From NCBI GenBank assembly GCA_001931875.2, contig MSJH02000840.1, positions 248,001 through 312,000 of the forward strand: a DNA stretch of 64,000 nucleotides, read 5' to 3'. Below are positions 23,169-35,335 of this stretch, piece after piece. Each line of letters begins with the position of its first letter. Within the stretch, counting starts at the first letter, position 1. Under the pieces are notes generated by a model. The model was not told where the DNA came from, did not search any database, and worked only from the letters and a program-made list of their open reading frames with translations. This DNA comes from Byssochlamys sp. IMV 00236. Lineage: Eukaryota; Ascomycota; Eurotiomycetes; Eurotiales; Thermoascaceae. The translations under genes and the position numbers were made by a program.

Positions 23169-26100
23169 ATGACTCTTGGTCGAAAGAGGAAAACCAGGAC
23201 CTCACGCAGTCTATTCGGTCACCGGACGCCTACTAAAGTGATCGTGGTCGATTCTGATCTTCAACCGGCGACAAGCAACTCTCTGACATCAGTGTCTGAT
23301 GCTACTCCGGAAAGTAACAATGATAAAGGTGGAATAAAGGGGCGCTTCAGAAGAAGCAGTTCGAAACTATTGTCAATCCTAGGCCTGAGAAGCAGCAATG
23401 GTTTGCTTATCTGCCATCGCATTCTTTTCTGCTCTGTCTACTGACTTCATGAATAGTGAGCCGAACAGTGAATGAACCGTCTGAAGCTCCTATCACACCA
23501 CACGATCTAGATGGAGTTTCAGACTCCCGGATCACATCTCGATTGGGATTGAGATCGACCCAGGAAGCTACTCAACTGTTGTCTCCACCTCCTAGTCCTA
23601 TTAATCAGAGCGTGGCAAGAGCAACTCGTGCAAGTTCAGAACAAATGTCTGAGCTACGCCACGCACCATCTACTCGAAAGCAGGGGAAACAGCGACAGCA
23701 TATAGACGCTTTGCTGGGTCCACAATATGTGCTACTTCCTCCGGGTTGCCCGCCTGTAACCTCGGTGCGTCGATGCCAGTCTACTCCCGGTCTCACCTAT
23801 CGAGTATCTCGAAAGCTGTCCACGACCTTTGGACACCCTACCGTTATTCGTCGGACAAGTCTCCGTTCCCGGCCTAGTATTCCTGCTCTCCTGGCACCCT
23901 CTTCGGTAGGCACTTTAAGCAAGCAAGGTGACAATACCCAGGACAGTTCAGACCCATCTCAAGATACCAGCGGCGGTATTTCACCCTCACTCAGAGAATC
24001 GACAAATCCAACTTCCGAGGATCCATCTACCTTTCCTGAAACGAAGCGACCATTAGAACGGAGTTTATCTGTCTGGTCGCGGGAGACTGACAAAAAATTG
24101 CGACCTATAGAGGAGACGCCCATTTCTTTTTCTCCGTCTATTGTGACTGTTGAGGCGACGGCTACAGCGAAGATCTTCTTCGAGACACACTTCAATTCTA
24201 TTCTCTCGAGGACCTGCCCGCGCTCCCGGAGACTGCGAGAACTTGAAGGACAACTACGGTCCTTACCTATTTCCTCAGAAGAGAGACGCAGGCTCATAAA
24301 TGCCTGGGTTGTCCAGGAAAGCGAATACCTTCGTCAGTCGAGGGTTCTAAAGACTCGTTCCAACTGCGTGCGTCGCAGTGAGACGGTCTCTGTTGCAGGA
24401 TATGAGGTCATCAAAGTCTTAGGCAAAGGAAGTTTTGGCGTTGTGCGCTTAGTCAAAGAAAAGAAAGAAAGTGACGAGATCCAAGGAAACACTGTAGATG
24501 AAGGATTAGTTACCTCGAAGGGCGATACCAGCCGTTCAAAGGCGACGACTCTGGATGCGCTTAGGTCAGCTGTTGATGGAACTCGATCCAGTCGTCGAAG
24601 AGATTTGACCAAGATCAAGAAGGAAGTATACGCCATGAAAGTCATACGAAAATCGGACATGCTAAGAAACAGTCAAGAGGGACATTTGCGAGCGGAGAGG
24701 GATTTCCTCGTCGCCTCTGAGAAGTCCCGATGGATTGTACCTCTTATCGCTAGCTTCCAAGACACGCACAACCTCTATCTCGTGATGGACTTCATGGTCG
24801 GGGGGGATTTCTTGGGATTACTTATTCGTAAGAACATACTGTCAGAAGAAGTGACAAGATGGTATATCGCGGAGATGGTTCTGTGTGTCGAAGAAGCCCA
24901 TCGGCTGCGATGGATACATCGCGATGTGAAACCTGACAATTTCCTTATATCCGCCTCTGGCCATCTGAAGATTTCAGATTTCGGTCTAGCCTTTGATGGT
25001 CATTGGTCTCATGACCAAGCGTACTTCAATAACCACAGACACTCATTGTTGAAGAAACTGGGTATTACCATTGAAGGCGACAAGCAGGATCGTGAGGAAG
25101 CGAATGCTGCAGCGAATGCTCCCCCAGGGACGCGCCCCGAGCAACCAAACAATGAAGAAGAGGACAGAGGCCCTGGGCCGAATGAAACCCTTCTCCAGTG
25201 GCGCAACAGAAAGGAGAAGAGAAGACTCGCGAAGAGTGTTGTGGGAACCAGCCAGTATATGGCCCCCGAGGTCATTCGGGGTGAACCGTACGACGGCAGG
25301 TGTGATTGGTGGAGTATCGGAATCATATTATACGAGGTAATTTTATCGCATTCAGAATATGCTGCAGTTCTCTGACCATATAAGTGCCTATACGGGTATA
25401 CACCCTTCGCCTGCGAGAACCGTCAAGAAACAAAACTGAAGATTCTCGTGAGTAACCCATTGCTTGTATTTCTCCACTGACTGAGACATGTAACAGCAAC
25501 ATCCTCGAACATTGCACTTCCCGGTGGAGAAGCCTTCCGACAAACTTGTCTCTGCTGAAGCAATAGACCTCATCAGTCAGATTGTGCAAGAAAAGGAGTA
25601 CCGGCTATGTTCGAGAAAGTACATGCTAAATGACTTTGTACATTCGAAAAGGGTCCCCGGGGAGCTCCTGAATCTCCCGGCTGATCGCCAAAGCAAGGAC
25701 TACAGAGGATTTTATGTGTATCCTGAAGATGCAGGAGATATCAAAGCACATCCATTCTTCAGAGGAATCCGATGGGACGACATCCATTTACGGAAGCCAC
25801 CATTCGTCCCCAAGGTAAAGAGTTGGGAAGACACGAAGTACTTCGATGAAGAGGAGCCGATCAGTGATATTGACGACACGTCAAGCCATAGTGACATACC
25901 GGATGCAATTCCTAGTCCTAATCAAGATCCGGATACTCATATGCCTGACGCAGTCAATTCCAACTCTCCTATTGAGTCTCAAATGCAGTCTCCGGATCTG
26001 GGACAACAGATGACCGATGGCGCGGGCGCTGCAAATCCGTCTCGACTTCAGTCCGTCACTAAGATCATCCCCAAGATCCACAAGAAAAAGAAGGAGAAGA

Positions 26101-26276
26101 AGAGACCCCGGGACAAAATATTGCGAGATGATGCTGTGGGGCAGACAGTTCTGGACATTCGGAAGAGAGGCGCTTTCTTGGGCTATACGTATCGTCGGCC
26201 GAAAGCCGTAATGGCAGCTCTCGAACTCGAAAGAGGCAGGTCATTGATGTCCCGAGATATGCTAGACCTTTCTTGA
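23169..26276 (+). CDS. NDR-type AGC serine/threonine protein kinase
   Basis: Four exons, 23169-23400, 23457-25336, 25385-25447 and 25497-26276, encode 984 aa. A ~310-residue Ser/Thr/Pro-rich, probably disordered region leads into a MOB-binding-like helical segment (AKIFFETHFNSILSRT to VVQESEYLRQSRVLKT), then the kinase domain: GKGSFGVVRLV loop, YAMKVIRKSDM with the ATP-contacting Lys, HRDVKPDNFL catalytic loop, SDFGLAFDGHWS, and GTSQYMAPEV. About 85 extra residues between DFG and APE are typical of NDR/LATS kinases, as is the C-terminal hydrophobic motif FLGYTYRRP with phospho-acceptor Thr956. The order of parts supports the NDR family. The long N-terminal extension and basic-rich tail suggest it is neither the Cot1/Orb6 nor the Dbf2/Sid2 orthologue but a third member. 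The substrate is unknown. Confidence 0.88.
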
Positions 26277-27396
26277 TCAGAGCCTCTGCTGCTGAACTGC
26301 TCTGGTCAGGTTTGGGAGATGCAACGAGGTCGCGTCATTGTTATACATTGTTTAGGCTTATTAACCACCTGACATATTGCTACTCTCTTTTAAGTGAAGG
26401 TCCTCGGGCGTTCTTTAGTCCGTTTGCAAAGGACGTATAGTGACGAATCATCTTTAATAACAGTCAAGATCATTAATAGCATTGGCTTTACTCCTCTCCT
26501 GCGACTCTGTCCTGTGCAGCATCCAAATTAATTCATTTCTAAACTGCTACACTCTGTGACTAGAAACTCGTAATAACTCATGTTCCATCGAAAGAAATGT
26601 CCCATCCGCATCGATTGCAATCCAGACTCTTTCCCTTTCGTCCCAGCAGGTATCACATGCGCACAGTACAAACTCCATAACGAATAACAACAATTAATAA
26701 AAGCATAGCCGGTAACTGTTGAGATGAGGCTTTTCTCCCGCAAAAGAAAAGAGAAAAGAAAAGAACAAATTCCCCACATGTCCATCTAGACAGCACGAAA
26801 AGTAAAGAGCATAATCAAGTCTCACCGTGCGAAGTAAGTATATGTATGTACAGGTACAAGAATAAGTGGGATATGGTATTTTGTTGTTTCCTCCCCCGCT
26901 GAATCAGCCAGGATCGACGGGGAAGTGTGATTGATTGATGGTTGGGATGAATTTATTGAATTTGAATTCCAGGGAGAAAACTGGAATGAGAATCGCCGTG
27001 TCGGAGAATAGGTTTTTCAATCGGTTGACTCGATTCGATTCGATCTTGTGTTCTTTGCTTTGGCCGAACCGACAGGGGAAGAAGGGAGGAGTGGAAGTTA
27101 AACGGCTGGTGGCAAGCCCATGGCAAAAGCGGATCCGCTGATTCGATCTTCGGGTTTCATTGTACCGTTGAGAAGGGGACAGAGCCTGTTGAGATGATGG
27201 GTAATCACGTTAGCCAATGGGTTCCTTTGAAAAAAAAATCCTGGGTGAATATTTTTGAAGTCGATGAGCGATTCTTCTCAGATGACAAAACGAAAAATGA
27301 TTGAACACTTGGGTCCTTTGAAGCTCCCGGTGCGAAAGCGCTCCCTTGGGGGTTCCTAAGAGGAAGGTAGCTCTGGAGCCAAAGTGGTTGGCCCGC
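26277..27396. other. Intergenic, convergent 3' ends
   Basis: About 1.1 kb between the 3' ends of the kinase and TAF1 genes. Some short frames here are shadows or chance. I see no gene, RNA or repeat apart from AT-rich tracts. Confidence 0.45.
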
Positions 27397-30300
27397 TCAA
27401 GTTTGTATAGAGACGGGTGTAGGTGCATTGAGAACGGTGTCCCCAGGATGCTCTTCAGCACCCGCAGCTTCAACGATAAGGGCTCCGGAACAGTAAGGTA
27501 TAAAATAAAGTGCAGGATCATTGGGTGCAAGGACAGTAGGCTCAGTGTCACCGGGTACGGGGTCATTGGGGCCAGGCTCATAGACTGCATAGCGTTTCTG
27601 CTTAGCCTTTTTGTGTTTAGGGTGGTTTGCGCACTTTTTGTTGGTCTTGATGTGGCCGACTTGACCACAGTTGGCACACTTTCTTTGGGTGCCTGCTGGC
27701 TTTCCAGCTCCGGGAGTTCCGGCTTCGCTGGGAGATTCCCCATTTGGTTTTGAGCTGACTCCTTTCTGCTTCTCGCGAGCGAAGCGGCGTTCTTTGTTCC
27801 GGTTGAGTCTGCCGAGTTCCGCTTCGAGTCTGGATAGAGAAAGTCAGTAGCTGATAAAAGAACTGGGACAGGTAGAAGTTGTACAGTTTCATGTTACGAG
27901 CGTCCACTTCACGGTCGCCCGTAGGTTCGATCTTATCGAGTCTGCCAGATAGTCAGTTATAATACGCAGAATGTGTTTTATTAGAGGAACCCACTTTGTC
28001 TGGAGAGCCTCCATCTTGAAGCGGTACTGAGTGTACTGTCTGATAACCCGGGGGTCCCAAACCAACTGCTCCTTCTGATAGACATTGCCATTTTCGTCTT
28101 CGTAATCGCGAACGATCCTCAAGACTTTGTTCTTTTGGCTGGTTGTGCTTAGTCTACTGAACTGACTGGTAGTTTCATCATCCCTGCGGAAAGCTGCTGG
28201 GGTAGGAGCCTCCGATCTTGGCGTGGGCTTGCTAAATTCATCTTCCTCATCTTCCTGATCGATGTCACTCTCGGCGTCCGAATGCTCAACAGTTGAAGAT
28301 AAGCTCGCTTTCTGGGCATCCCAGATACGGCGGATGGAAGTCTCGTACGATTTCTGCTGACGAGCCACGTTATAACTGTGACCGCCCAGCTCCTTGAGTC
28401 TCTGTGCGTCTAGTTTATCCTCGACACTCTCGCCAATGGCCTTGAAGCCACCTTTCATCGAGGTTTTGATAAAACTGAAACCTTCGCCACGGCCAGTAGG
28501 GTCACCTTCACCGTGAAGCTTCAACATGGCCTTGCCTTGCGAGGCTAACAGGAAGTTGCGCGTGGTCTTCCAAGGAGCCATCTGTTGTTCAAAACTCTCG
28601 CCTTCCACATCTTCATCGTCGTCGCCACCCTTTTCTGCATCGTTTGCATAACCTGCATCGTGCAGATGTTGCTGACCGACTTGCATAGATTCCAGAAGAC
28701 AGACATCCTCCGGTTGAATCCAGGAGCGTATTGTGTCAGAGTCAGGTATAGCATCTAGGAATTTTGGAACCCATTGCTTCGACTCCTTATCGTGGTGGAC
28801 AAAGTCTTTCATTCTCTGACGATTCTGCATGTCCGAGGTACCTGGGAAATGAGCAGTGATGTCAGATATTGACAATTTCATGTCGCCAGACTTCTTCATG
28901 AGACGGAAGGTGAGCATCTTCAGGCGATTCTTGGCTGTCGTCGTGACCTTCCGAGAATGGGGTCCGGGTACATCCGTGGACGGCAATTGCTGGCCAGCAA
29001 CATAGAGATTGTCGATATTCCTCACGAAGTAATCGGATCCACCGCTACCGGTACTGGAGCGAATGACCAGAAAGTCCGTAGACCTAGGTTGATGGTGGAA
29101 TAATGGAGCACGGTACATAGAGTTTGAGATAGCTGCTGTCGTCTCGCCGGGATCAATGTGTCCGAATATGGAAAATGGACTCTTATCCTGAGGCAGGAGC
29201 ACGACCGTCTCACCGATCTCTGCTTTTGGCCGAGACGAATCCTCCATGTTTTTCCGACGGTAGTAGTTTATGAAGCGATTGGCCATTCCGAAATTCGACA
29301 TCATGGTTGGAACTTCCTCGGAATACTCGACCAGAAGAACGTTCGAGTTGTCCGCCGCTGAAAGGTCTTTAGTAGAGTTGTAAAGAGTCTTGATATCCTT
29401 GCCTTTTTGATGCTTCCGCTTGATGTACGCGGGGTTCTTGAACCAGACGGATTGGCCAGGTCGGAAGGTCAAAGCTGGGCGATGGAAGGATCGTGCCTCC
29501 GAGGTAGACAGCTCAGTCTTATAGTAAGGCCACTGCAAGCGCAAAGCGGGCATACTATGCTCGAGGGTTACATTACCGAGCGTACTGCGCACCTTGTTCT
29601 GGTGGTTCTCCTTGAGCATGTCATATGCCTCGTCGTTTGAGATGTTGTAGCGTTTTGTCAGGCGTTTGGTGACATTGGCGTCCATTTCATCCCGATTAAT
29701 AGCTCCCAAAGCCTTGGGCTTCTGCACGGCAGACTCGGGACCTCGCTCGTCAAGGAGTAGATGGGGATCGTTCAGATCAATCGTGACCTTCTTGGCGATC
29801 CTAGCTGTGATCTGCTCAGGATCGTCGAGTGGCGGAATGTCGATGTGTGATAAAGCTATGATTTCGTTTGGGTCCTTCCCCAGCTTGCGCTTCTTCGCGG
29901 GCCGTGTAGTCTCGAATAGCCAGTCATCCTCCTCAGCGGCTTCGTCCATGTCTTTGGCCGGTTCAGGCTCTTCGTCGAGATCCATTTCAGAAACGTCCGT
30001 TTTGACCTCCCAATCTGTGCAAATCACATGAAGGTCCTGCATGGTAACCCCCCCAGGGAGCACTTCCTCCGGATCCGTCTCGAAATCGATCTCTTCGATC
30101 GGACTTTCTTCTTCCTCTTGCACAGTCACAGTGATCGGAATTATGCCAAGTTGTTCTGATTCGAGAGCGCGCTTGCTGACTTGACCTCCCGCTTTGAATA
30201 CACGCTCCTGGTCTTGAGCAAGCTCTAGGTTGATTTTTGTCGGCTGCACTGGTTTCGGGGGCTTCAGTGCCTGTTTTCCGACGAAGTAAGCCTTCTTATG

Positions 30301-31023
30301 AGGAATGAGTTCCAAGAACCGTGGCAGAGCTTTACGATCAAACCCTGGCCATAGTGACTCAAGCAGCTCTTCCACGTTCTCTGGAGGGGCAGGCGGATTA
30401 TCCGGGCCGACCGCAGACATAGCAAACAAGGCCTGTTGAAGTTTCCATGCTCGAAGAGTAGCGGGATCCATGTCCTCAACAGTAGGTGAGGAAGGCTCTT
30501 CTCCTTCGAGAATGCTACCCTCTTCCATCGCTTCTGCCTCGACCTCAGCCTCTGCCGCCGGAGCGTCGGTGGCGCCAGCATCGCCAGCTGCCAGCGATGG
30601 ACCCTCTTCCTCCTCAAAAAAGAGATCTCGTGTCTCGTCGGCCTGGTTCCCTGCGGTTGGTGACGGGGCTTCACCAAATAAATCGTCCAGCTCATCATCG
30701 CCCTCTTCGCGCTTTCCAGCCTCTTCATCCATTCCAAAGATATCTTCTCCCCAGTCCTCCTTCTCCTGCTCGCCAGGGGGTGCCATATCGATATCTCTCG
30801 CCGTTACAGGAGGAGCGCCTCCTTCTTCCTCCTCGGGGAGGTCATCATCGTCGATGTCCTCATAGTCGATTGCGTCGTCCGCCTTCTCGCCTGGCTCTAA
30901 CTCGCGAGACATAAAATCGAAAGACACGCCGCCCTCCCCGAAGGGCCCGTTGATCTGTTGCATAACATTGTTGAAATCGGCGTCCTCGGCGTTGAGCGCA
31001 CCGTTCTCTGTAGCGTGGGGCAT
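27397..31023 (-). CDS. taf1: Transcription initiation factor TFIID subunit 1 (TAF1)
   Basis: Largest TFIID subunit, scaffold for RNA polymerase II preinitiation. Three exons, 31023-27995, 27941-27885 and 27829-27397, with 53- and 55-nt introns, give 1172 aa. The N-terminal ~200 residues are strongly acidic (IDYEDIDDDDLPEEEEGG region). The central conserved TAF1 domain includes RPALTFRPGQSVWFKNPAY, GHIDPGETTAAISNSMYRAP and DFLVIRSSTGSGGSDYFVRN. The spliced end supplies LDKIEPTGDREVDARNMKL and a CCHC-type zinc knuckle, CANCGQVGHIKTNKKC, as in other TAF1 proteins, followed by a ~90-residue Pro/Ala-rich tail. No bromodomains are present, which is normal for fungal TAF1. The unspliced frame would stop before the knuckle, so the introns matter. 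Confidence 0.94.
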
Positions 31024-31554
31024 CTTGGGATGTGATCTTTGAAAGAACTGAAGCCGTCACAAGATTTCCGCCTTGGTCAAGGACGTAGAACGGTCGACGA
31101 CGGTCGGACGGCGCACCGATCGCGCAGTATCATAGAAATGACGTCGAGACCGGCTCTAAATCATCGATGTCGAAGAGGAAGCTGCAGAGGAACTGAAGCG
31201 AGAAGCAGTGGCTATCGGCGTGGAGAGAGTGAGGAGAGAAGAAGCGCATCGGACGCGGAGGCGACGGACGATATACCGCTAAGCCTTATTGGGAAATCAG
31301 CTCATCCGGTCCTCAAAGAATCGACAGAATCATGACAATAAGCAGGACTTTCAGTGAATAGAACTATGAGTAATCTCGCTTTTACTAGATGCCATTTGGC
31401 TTTTCATTCACAAGGTAAATGAGAGGTAAGGGTTGTGTGGCGCACGCAGGTGTCAAGTTGCCATTCATCTGCCCATGTCCCGGTACCCCCGTTTAACGAG
31501 ACATGAATAGGTTTGCAAAAAGATCATTCTATTCGATACGGGATCGCTGAAAAG
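31024..31554. other. Promoter region of TAF1 / 3' flank of TGS1
   Basis: 531 bp between two genes both on the minus strand. It is purine-rich on the plus strand around 31180-31260. No gene is supported. Confidence 0.4.
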
Positions 31555-32460
31555 TCATTCCAGATTAAAATCGCCATAATAGATACATAGCGCCTTGCTA
31601 GCGCCTTCCATACAGTAATGCATAACAGTAGCCTTTTTATCGTCCTTGACCACCTTCGCCAACTGCTTCAGATCAGACGTCCGAGGCAAATAGAGAACCA
31701 TATGTTCAGTGAAGACGGAATACTCTTCATACAGCTTACTGAGCGGGTATGGCTCCATGGTTCGCAGATTAAACACTTCATCTGAACGATAGCCAGGTCC
31801 TAAGGGGAAGTCAGCACCGCCCACTTGCTGGAAAACTGGGCAGAAGAAAGAAAGACAGAAGAAACTCACCACCCCATGGCGGACTGGCGAAAAGCACACT
31901 GTATGGTGCCAGATCTTTCAGCTGGGCTTTGAGAATCTCGAAGCAGTCGCCTTGAAACCAGGTGATTTTGTTCTCTACGCCATACACCTTCGCATTGTGC
32001 TTTGCGCACTGCAGGACTGCGGGATCTTTCTCTATGCCGTAGACACGTTTCCAGCGCCCGGAGAGCGCGAACGCGATGGTGTTCCCACCAGCTCCAGCAA
32101 ATGCATCGACTAAGATGCTTCGCCCTTTAGGAGCAGATTTGGCGATGTGCTCCGCGATTTTACTATACAAGTGGTAAGCCAATGTTATTATTCGAATGAC
32201 ATGCGCAACAAGCAGGGTAACAAACTTAGCAACAGGTTCCGGGGTGACGCCAAACCAGGCATCATCGGTCAACCAGATACCCTCGTCATATTTAGAGAAT
32301 AGCTTGTAGCGTTGTGCCCAGTAACTGAGAATATGGTCAGTGGTCATAAGTATATTCTTGGCATGAATGAGCGTGCTTACTTTTGGATATCCCAAGGGAC
32401 CTCACTCCGGTCGTTGTAATGATGCACCTCGGGAGGAGCCTCTTCAGTGTCACCGCTCAT
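31555..32460 (-). CDS. tgs1: Trimethylguanosine synthase
   Basis: Converts the m7G cap of snRNAs and snoRNAs to 2,2,7-trimethylguanosine, in the nucleus or nucleolus. Four exons, 32460-32381, 32324-32226, 32162-31870 and 31799-31555, give 238 aa. Junctions restore the family motifs IQNYWAQRYKLFSKYDEGIW and TPEPVANKIAEHIA. The SAM-binding motif is LVDAFAGAGGNTIAFA, followed by YGIEKDPAVLQCAKHNA. The catalytic motif IV is FASPPWGGPGY, completed across intron 3, where the aromatic residue stacks the guanine in known structures. It lacks the long N-terminal extension of animal TGS1, as yeast and other fungal enzymes do. It is divergent from the GRASP gene over 277 bp. Confidence 0.94.
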
Positions 32461-32737
32461 GGCAGCACTGACGGAAAATAATCCTGTCTGATAGCTGGTC
32501 TATGTAGAATTCATCATAATAAGAGTCTTCGTCCTGACCATGGAAGATTGGCACCGCGGACTTTATCTGGAACGGAGATGTGTTTGTCTTGTTTGCCGAC
32601 GTAGCATCGCCGATTATGGATAACTAGTTAGTCCTCCACGTGGAGATGATGAGGGGATTGTAAACACGCGCAGCTCCGATCTTGTTCCTCGAACGCTTGG
32701 TATTGATTTCGTTCAATATCGGGGAGAACTAGAAGCT
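32461..32737. promoter_or_regulatory. Shared divergent promoter, TGS1 / GRASP
   Basis: 277 bp separate the two start codons, so the promoters must overlap or abut. No TATA box is evident. A shared nucleosome-free region is likely but not shown by the sequence. Confidence 0.5.
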
Positions 32738-33846
32738 ATGTTTGGAGCTTTAAATAGGTTCATCGGGCGTCTGGAGGGCGAGCCCGCACAGCAGGCTTCT
32801 AGCAATGGAGACAATTCGTTTGGTTTCCAGGTTCTCCGCAACAAGGACTCTGAGCTGCCTCTCGAGCCCTGGTTCGACTTCATTATCGGTATCAATGGTC
32901 GCCTGATTGTGAGTCAGCCTATGGTACCTGTGATTGACCTTTCTAATATCCCGTTACCAGGATGACCCCGATCCAAACCTGTTCGCTACGGAGGTCCGCA
33001 ACTGCGCCGGTTCAAGCGTGTCGCTCGAGATATGGAGCGCAAAGGTCAGTGTATATCTCTTGGATAGATATGTAGCTTCTTCTGACATACACCCAGGGCC
33101 AACGGACACATACTATCTCCATCCCTGTGCCAGCTGGCAACCCAACCCTCGGACTTACCCTACAACTAAGCCCCCTGTCGTCAACGCAGCATATATGGCA
33201 CGTTCTCGACATCCCTTCGTCTCACAGTCCAGCATACCTAGCGGGACTTCTTCCACACTCGGACTACATACTGGGAACGCCCAGTGGAACACTACGAGGC
33301 GAATCCGCGCTTGGTGAGCTGGTGGAGGACCATCTCAACAGGAGCCTGACTCTATGGGTCTACAACAGTGAATTCGATGTCGTTCGAGAGGTAGAGCTTG
33401 TCCCTACGAGAGGCTGGGGTGGTGAAGGTGCATTGGGTGCTGTTCTGGGATATGGAGCTCTACATCGGCTACCAGTCGGTCTTGGAGAGGAGGTAGAAGG
33501 ACCGGGTGAAGTCGTGTTCGAAACCAAGGACGATGGCTTCTCACAGCAGACACAAGCTCCTGCAGTGGGCGGTGGATCCTTCCTTGTCCCTGCAACGATA
33601 GCCTCGCCTCCACCTCTGAGATCGGGAACTCCCACGTCTGGGAAGTCGAAGGGAGGGAGAAGACATCGACATGCGGCGATATCGCCAAACTCAGCATTTG
33701 ATGAATACTTCGCAGAAGGGGAGCAGAAGAGCAGGGAGCAGGATTATGCCCCATCGAGGAATAGTACTCCCCTTCCGCCGCCTCCCAAAGTTGGCGCTCC
33801 TCCACGCAATTCCGATAGCCCTGCGCCTGCACCGACTGAGACCTAA
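32738..33846 (+). CDS. grh1: Golgi reassembly stacking protein (GRASP/Grh1 family)
   Basis: Peripheral Golgi/ER-exit-site protein involved in membrane tethering and unconventional secretion. Three exons, 32738-32908, 32961-33044 and 33097-33846, give 334 aa. The N-terminal half is two PDZ-like subdomains: SFGFQVLRNKDSELPLEPWF then DFIIGINGRLI, NCAGSSVSLEIW, and in the second LGLTLQLSPL, HIWHVLDIPSSHSPAYLAGL, SDYILGTPSG and LTLWVYNSEFDVVREVEL. The C-terminal ~120 residues are Pro/Ser-rich and unstructured. It begins MFG, so there is no Gly2 for myristoylation; membrane attachment would need another route, as in yeast Grh1, which uses N-terminal acetylation and a helix. Confidence 0.93.
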
Positions 33847-34239
33847 CACTCATCTCGGGCGTAAGAATGGAGCTGTGGAAGTAACGTTTTGGATTGTTCA
33901 ACTGTATGACTATTACGTTGGAGTTATGTTATGACCCTGGACTGGTGATACCGATAGTTTATAGGAATTAGGCTGGTTTCGGTGCCATTGACATAGGAAA
34001 TTTATGCATGTGGCTTTGACTGCTTCTAGACAACAAATGAGATTTGGTTGTACTAAAATGACAAGACTCGAAGATAGGGACCTGCATCTCCGAATCCAAG
34101 GTTTTAAGTTACATATACAAGAGCTCTGTTTCCGCAAGCCCAGTCCCCGATGGACATGAAAGCTCTCGTATGGGTCTGTATGGCGGACTCGTAACTATCG
34201 AGTCTACGGTCCTCTCTCTCGCTACCAAACTGTCTCAGC
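33847..34239. other. Intergenic, convergent 3' ends
   Basis: 393 bp between the stop codons of the GRASP and MICOS genes. I see nothing beyond presumed 3' UTRs. Confidence 0.4.
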
Positions 34240-35084
34240 TTATAGACCCTTGCTGACAATCTCTTCCAACTTCTTCCTGGCATCGCCGATCTTCTCCTCG
34301 AACTTGGCTCTCGTCATGGCGCTATGCGCAACGGCAGTGTGCCAGGTGTTCTCGGCAGTCTCCCGGATCTTCAGATGCTGCTCAGCCAGAGTCGGGCATC
34401 TCTTCTCGTATTCCCAGATCAGATCAGAGACGTTGCGCATCGTCACGGGCAGCAGGGTCCATGCCGCAACGGTACCGAAGGCAAGCGGTGTCGTGGTGCG
34501 CAGGATAACACCGCGGTTCCGCGAGACTATTGAGCCTGCCATCGCAGAAACAATGACATAGATACCTCCGGGCATCAGGCGCTCGCCGGATTCCGGAGAG
34601 GGCTTGAGAGAAGCAACAGTGTCGGTGAATGCATTCTCGATGCGGAGCACGCGGGAAAGGAAGTCGTTGAAGCTGTTCTCGGCCGCGAGGCAGTGCGCGT
34701 ACAGGAACAGACGGGCTTCTCGAACCTGGGAGGTCAGGATGTCTGTCGGAGTGGGAGAAGAGGGCTGAGAGGTGGAAGGAGGCGAGGGCAGGGAGGGTGG
34801 TGCAGGTGTCTTCTCCGTCGGAAAGTCGTCGTAGATGGGTTTTTTCTGCTTTGGACAGGCGTTAGCAAGACTCTCCGCGAGATACCGTCAACGGAGAACT
34901 TCATACCGACTCATGGGGAGCCTCTGCAAAGGCCGTCCGCCTGGGATAGAGGGCTACACCTCCAGCCAGGAGGGTAGCTGCTACGGGAGCAACAGCTCGC
35001 TGAGAATCTCGTCAGTCACGCGACTGGGGACCTGCACACGGTGAAGACGACTCTTACCCGCTGGAACATTGGCCGGAATGACAT
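34240..35084 (-). CDS. MICOS complex subunit, apolipoprotein O-like (Mic26/Mic27)
   Basis: Inner-membrane subunit of the mitochondrial contact site and cristae organising system. Three exons, 35084-35058 (only 9 codons), 34999-34907 and 34845-34240, give 241 aa. The tiny first exon MSFRPMFQR, joined to RAVAPVAATLLAGGVALYP, yields a basic N-terminus plus a hydrophobic segment, fitting mitochondrial import. A Pro/Ser-rich intermembrane linker follows, then the ApoO-like core with LRIENAFTDTVASLKP and two hydrophobic stretches separated by a loop (GGIYVIVSAMAGSIVSRNRG, then LAFGTVAAWTLLPVTMRNV). The C-terminus is a charged helix. It is divergent from another mitochondrial gene over 251 bp. Whether it corresponds to Mic26 or Mic27 cannot be decided here. 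Confidence 0.85.
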
Positions 35085-35335
35085 CTCGAGAAACGCAGAG
35101 GTCAATGGCCAATTGAGGACTGGTGGAAGACGTCGAGGTTGGAATTCTGCGGAAGACCTGGACGTTGTCGATGTCGTTGGCCGAGCCAAGCCTCAGCGGG
35201 AACAACTCGGCTCTGCGGACGAGCAGAAAATGGGCGCAGTTCCGACTCCGTCATCGCCGATACTTAGTTAAGTCTTCACGCTGTGCCTTTGCAACCCCCC
35301 GACAGCTGCTTTGGATCAGCGTTTTCGCGTGCACG
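35085..35335. promoter_or_regulatory. Shared divergent promoter of two mitochondrial genes
   Basis: 251 bp between the start codons of the MICOS subunit and the mitochondrial intermediate peptidase. Both products act in mitochondria, so co-regulation from a shared promoter is plausible. No site can be named from the sequence. Confidence 0.5.

Noticed and set aside
30470..30914. Ser- and Pro-rich plus-strand frames of 131-142 codons
   Set aside because: Antisense shadow of the acidic N-terminus of TAF1.
35123..35335. Upstream extension of the mitochondrial intermediate peptidase frame
   Set aside because: It overlaps the MICOS promoter and first exon region on the other strand, and the ATG at 35336 opens a proper presequence.
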